Positions 20,218 to 22,246 of a stretch of DNA of 22,246 nt are shown here, in pieces (position 1 is the stretch's first letter; each line of letters begins with the position of its first letter). A program made the position numbers and the translations under genes. The notes under the pieces are model-generated. The model had not been told where the DNA came from and ran no database searches. It saw nothing but the letters and a program-made list of their open reading frames with translations. Where the stretch lies: positions 1 to 22,246 of the forward strand of contig FWWN02000489.1 of NCBI GenBank assembly GCA_900175165.2, given 5' to 3'. The stretch comes from Rhizomucor pusillus (lineage: Eukaryota > Mucoromycota > Mucoromycetes > Mucorales > Lichtheimiaceae).

Positions 20218-22246
20218 GTACAGACATAGTCGATTTCGCTTTTCCATTCAAGTATCAATTCCTTTTCCTGTAACAACCGAAACAGTATACTGTAAACTTT
20301 TTTCCCGCTACATATTGGTTTGAGTACGATGTTGTTTCAAGTCGCAAACTATATGTTTCCAAAGGTCACTATTTGACATTTGCTAGAAAGTAAATATGCA
20401 ATCATCTCTAGCTCTCTAAATACAGAAAAAAAAACAACGCAAGGCATCTTTATAATATAAAAGAATTGACAAAGTTAAATTACAAAGATAGCAATACAAT
20501 CAGGAGTTAATAAGGATGCACAGGAAAAAAATGAAGTAAGAAGGAAGGATATCGAAGAAATAAAAGATTTCAGCACACTGCTGGTATTCAACTGAGCAAT
20601 CATTGTCACTTAACGCAAAAGCATTTCCGAAGTCACGGGACCTCCCACGCCCCTAAGATATAATGGTATAATAAGTATCTTTGTCATATATAAGGACAAT
20701 AGAAAGGCCCACCGTTTGGCTGGTGGCTGGGTGCGGTTTTCAAGAAAATCAGGGCTTACGCCGGAAGGCGGCCTGTGGTAGAAGCTGTCCCGGTTCGCAT
20801 GTAGTGATACAGCTGGGCTAAACGAGTCCAACTGGTTAGGACTGAATATTCGATATTGGGCATTGGATCTTGAAGCAACTCAAGTGGACAATAAGCACGG
20901 CGATGTTAAAAGCAAAAATACGGTAAGCAAATGTCCAGAGTCAGGACAGAGGCTACTTCTGGGACAGCTAAATCAAGTACTGTGAGTGCCAGTGATCCCA
21001 ATAAGCAAAAGTATAACAAGCTTACCGGGATGCAACGAAAAATAAAGCAGAGCCAAAGGACAATGAACACAAAAGCTTCATCTTCTGATATATTCTGTCT
21101 ATGTAGTTATGATCATATGCTCTCACGTAATATGGTTTCAGTGATGTTCAGTGGTCATTACGTCTGAAGGTGGTCTGCGAAGTTTCGTACCACAACCTAG
21201 CAGGAAGCTTATCAGTAAAACATACAAACCAGATCAGGGTCTTCTATATAGAAAACTATGCAGCACGCTTATGCATCCAAGCTATCACCGTTGAATTGTG
21301 CAGTTGCACGAAAAGCCTTTTAATAATGGTATGCATGGAGTGTGAAGAAAATACTTCAGATTGACAAGCATGGATCTGGAACATGTAAACAACGTTGACA
21401 GTCTCTGGATGCATAAGAAAAAAAGGGATAATGCCTGTCATGACTGCATCAAAGTTCTTCCAGGCTAACGTCATGATTGATGGTCCTTCATTATCGAGAA
21501 GTCATGCAGCAATGGAAAAAGAATGTGGATTTCATACAGCGGCATCCATTTTATACTGATCAGATACGAAAAAGTCGATGCGCATTTTGCTCTTTGATGG
21601 GGGTTATAGCGGCTACAAAGGTTATGCTTACTTTTGCAATTTGGCAGGCAGAATAGACACAAACCTTCGTGAAGAACTCGACTTTGAAAATCTTTAAATA
21701 TTCAACATTGTACAGTATGTGTACTATATCCAGACCTAGCCGACAACCAGCAGCAAGGTAGACAGGGACAGAGTTATGAAAGCGAACTCTTTAGGTGAAA
21801 AAAACAGACTACATTGAACTAGCATCTACGTGTATATGTCCTTTAGGGCGGAAACGTGCTGTACTATATTGGAATGATAGTAATGCAATGTATGTATGAG
21901 GATTTAAAATGTTCAATTTATGGATTAAGGGTTTGTATTCCGGAAGTCGCAGTGTCTTCGCCCCACTATGTTCTGCAGATAAAAAGGTGAATAAAGCAAC
22001 ATGTGTATTTGCGAAATCATTAGTGTCGTTGCCGAAGCCATCGCGACGCAAGGGCACTTTGATCTAGTGTAGCGTTGGCTTTGGTGAATTAAGCTTTTGT
22101 ATCCTTCAAGAGACTGAGTAATGCTTCTGTAATATGACCAAGAGTTTTCATCCGTTCCCACTAGGCCGTTGATGAATGAAGGTATCAAATAGAACAGAGA
22201 AATATAACCGCACAAGGGTATACCCACAAGCAGGTTTGAATAAACC
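20218..22246. other. No confident gene; AT-rich with one GC-richer island
   Basis: The 3' flank of the SANT gene is followed by AT-rich sequence. At about 20700-20900 there is a GC-richer island with short open frames on both strands: a 68-codon start-less frame on + at 20782-20985, and a 73-codon frame on - at 20610-20831. Further right, only short overlapping frames occur (for example 21809-22057 and 21925-22227 on -), without recognisable domains. They may be exons of a gene that leaves the window. Confidence 0.45.

Noticed and set aside
20790..20805. CCCGGTTCGCATG resembling a polymerase III B box
   Set aside because: No A box, tRNA fold or T-run terminator is at suitable spacing.
21809..22227. 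Overlapping minus-strand frames of 82 and 100 codons at the right end
   Set aside because: They overlap in different frames, have no domain and no clear splice link. They could be part of a gene outside the window but cannot be supported here.

Overview
This window looks like nuclear DNA of a filamentous, early-diverging fungus, most likely Mucoromycota. That placement is inference. It rests on many 45-75 nt GT-AG introns, CT-rich gene leaders, fungal-type proteins (Fkh-type forkhead factor, Psr/SCP-like phosphatase, Cce1/Ydc2 resolvase) and a carotenoid oxygenase of the type mucoralean fungi use in trisporoid metabolism. I saw no rRNA, tRNA, CRISPR array, virus or intact transposon.

Layout, left to right. 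1-1820: no confident gene; the right half looks like a transcribed leader with an intron and hairpins. 1821-3567 (+): FHA + forkhead factor, 3 exons. 3960-5265 (-): FCP1/SCP-type phosphatase, 6 exons, convergent with the forkhead gene. 5266-6272: promoter and 3' flank. 6273-8285 (-): carotenoid cleavage oxygenase, 3 exons, divergent from 8596-9420 (+), a single-exon mitochondrial Holliday junction resolvase. 9591-10994 (-): ER-luminal Hsp40 with signal peptide and C-terminal HEEL, 5 exons. 11163-14207 (-): membrane-anchored double amidohydrolase, 4 exons. 14616-15196 (-): NC2-alpha/DRAP1, 4 exons. 15416-16511 (-): Nit1-type nitrilase, 5 exons. 16761-17848 (-): coding-like but unresolved. 18105-20217 (+): coiled-coil protein with a C-terminal Myb/SANT domain, 6 exons. 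20218-22246: no confident gene.

The exon models were assembled by hand. Splice phases sum to whole codons in every named gene, and conserved motifs reconstitute across junctions (forkhead [13 protein letters not shown], phosphatase DLDET context, amidohydrolase HSHLG, nitrilase [11 protein letters not shown]). The genes do not form one pathway; this is an ordinary gene-dense fungal segment. The points most worth a second look are a second amidohydrolase barrel that has lost its metal-binding HxH, recurring GC-AG intron donors, an unresolved minus-strand gene, and a structured leader ahead of the forkhead gene.
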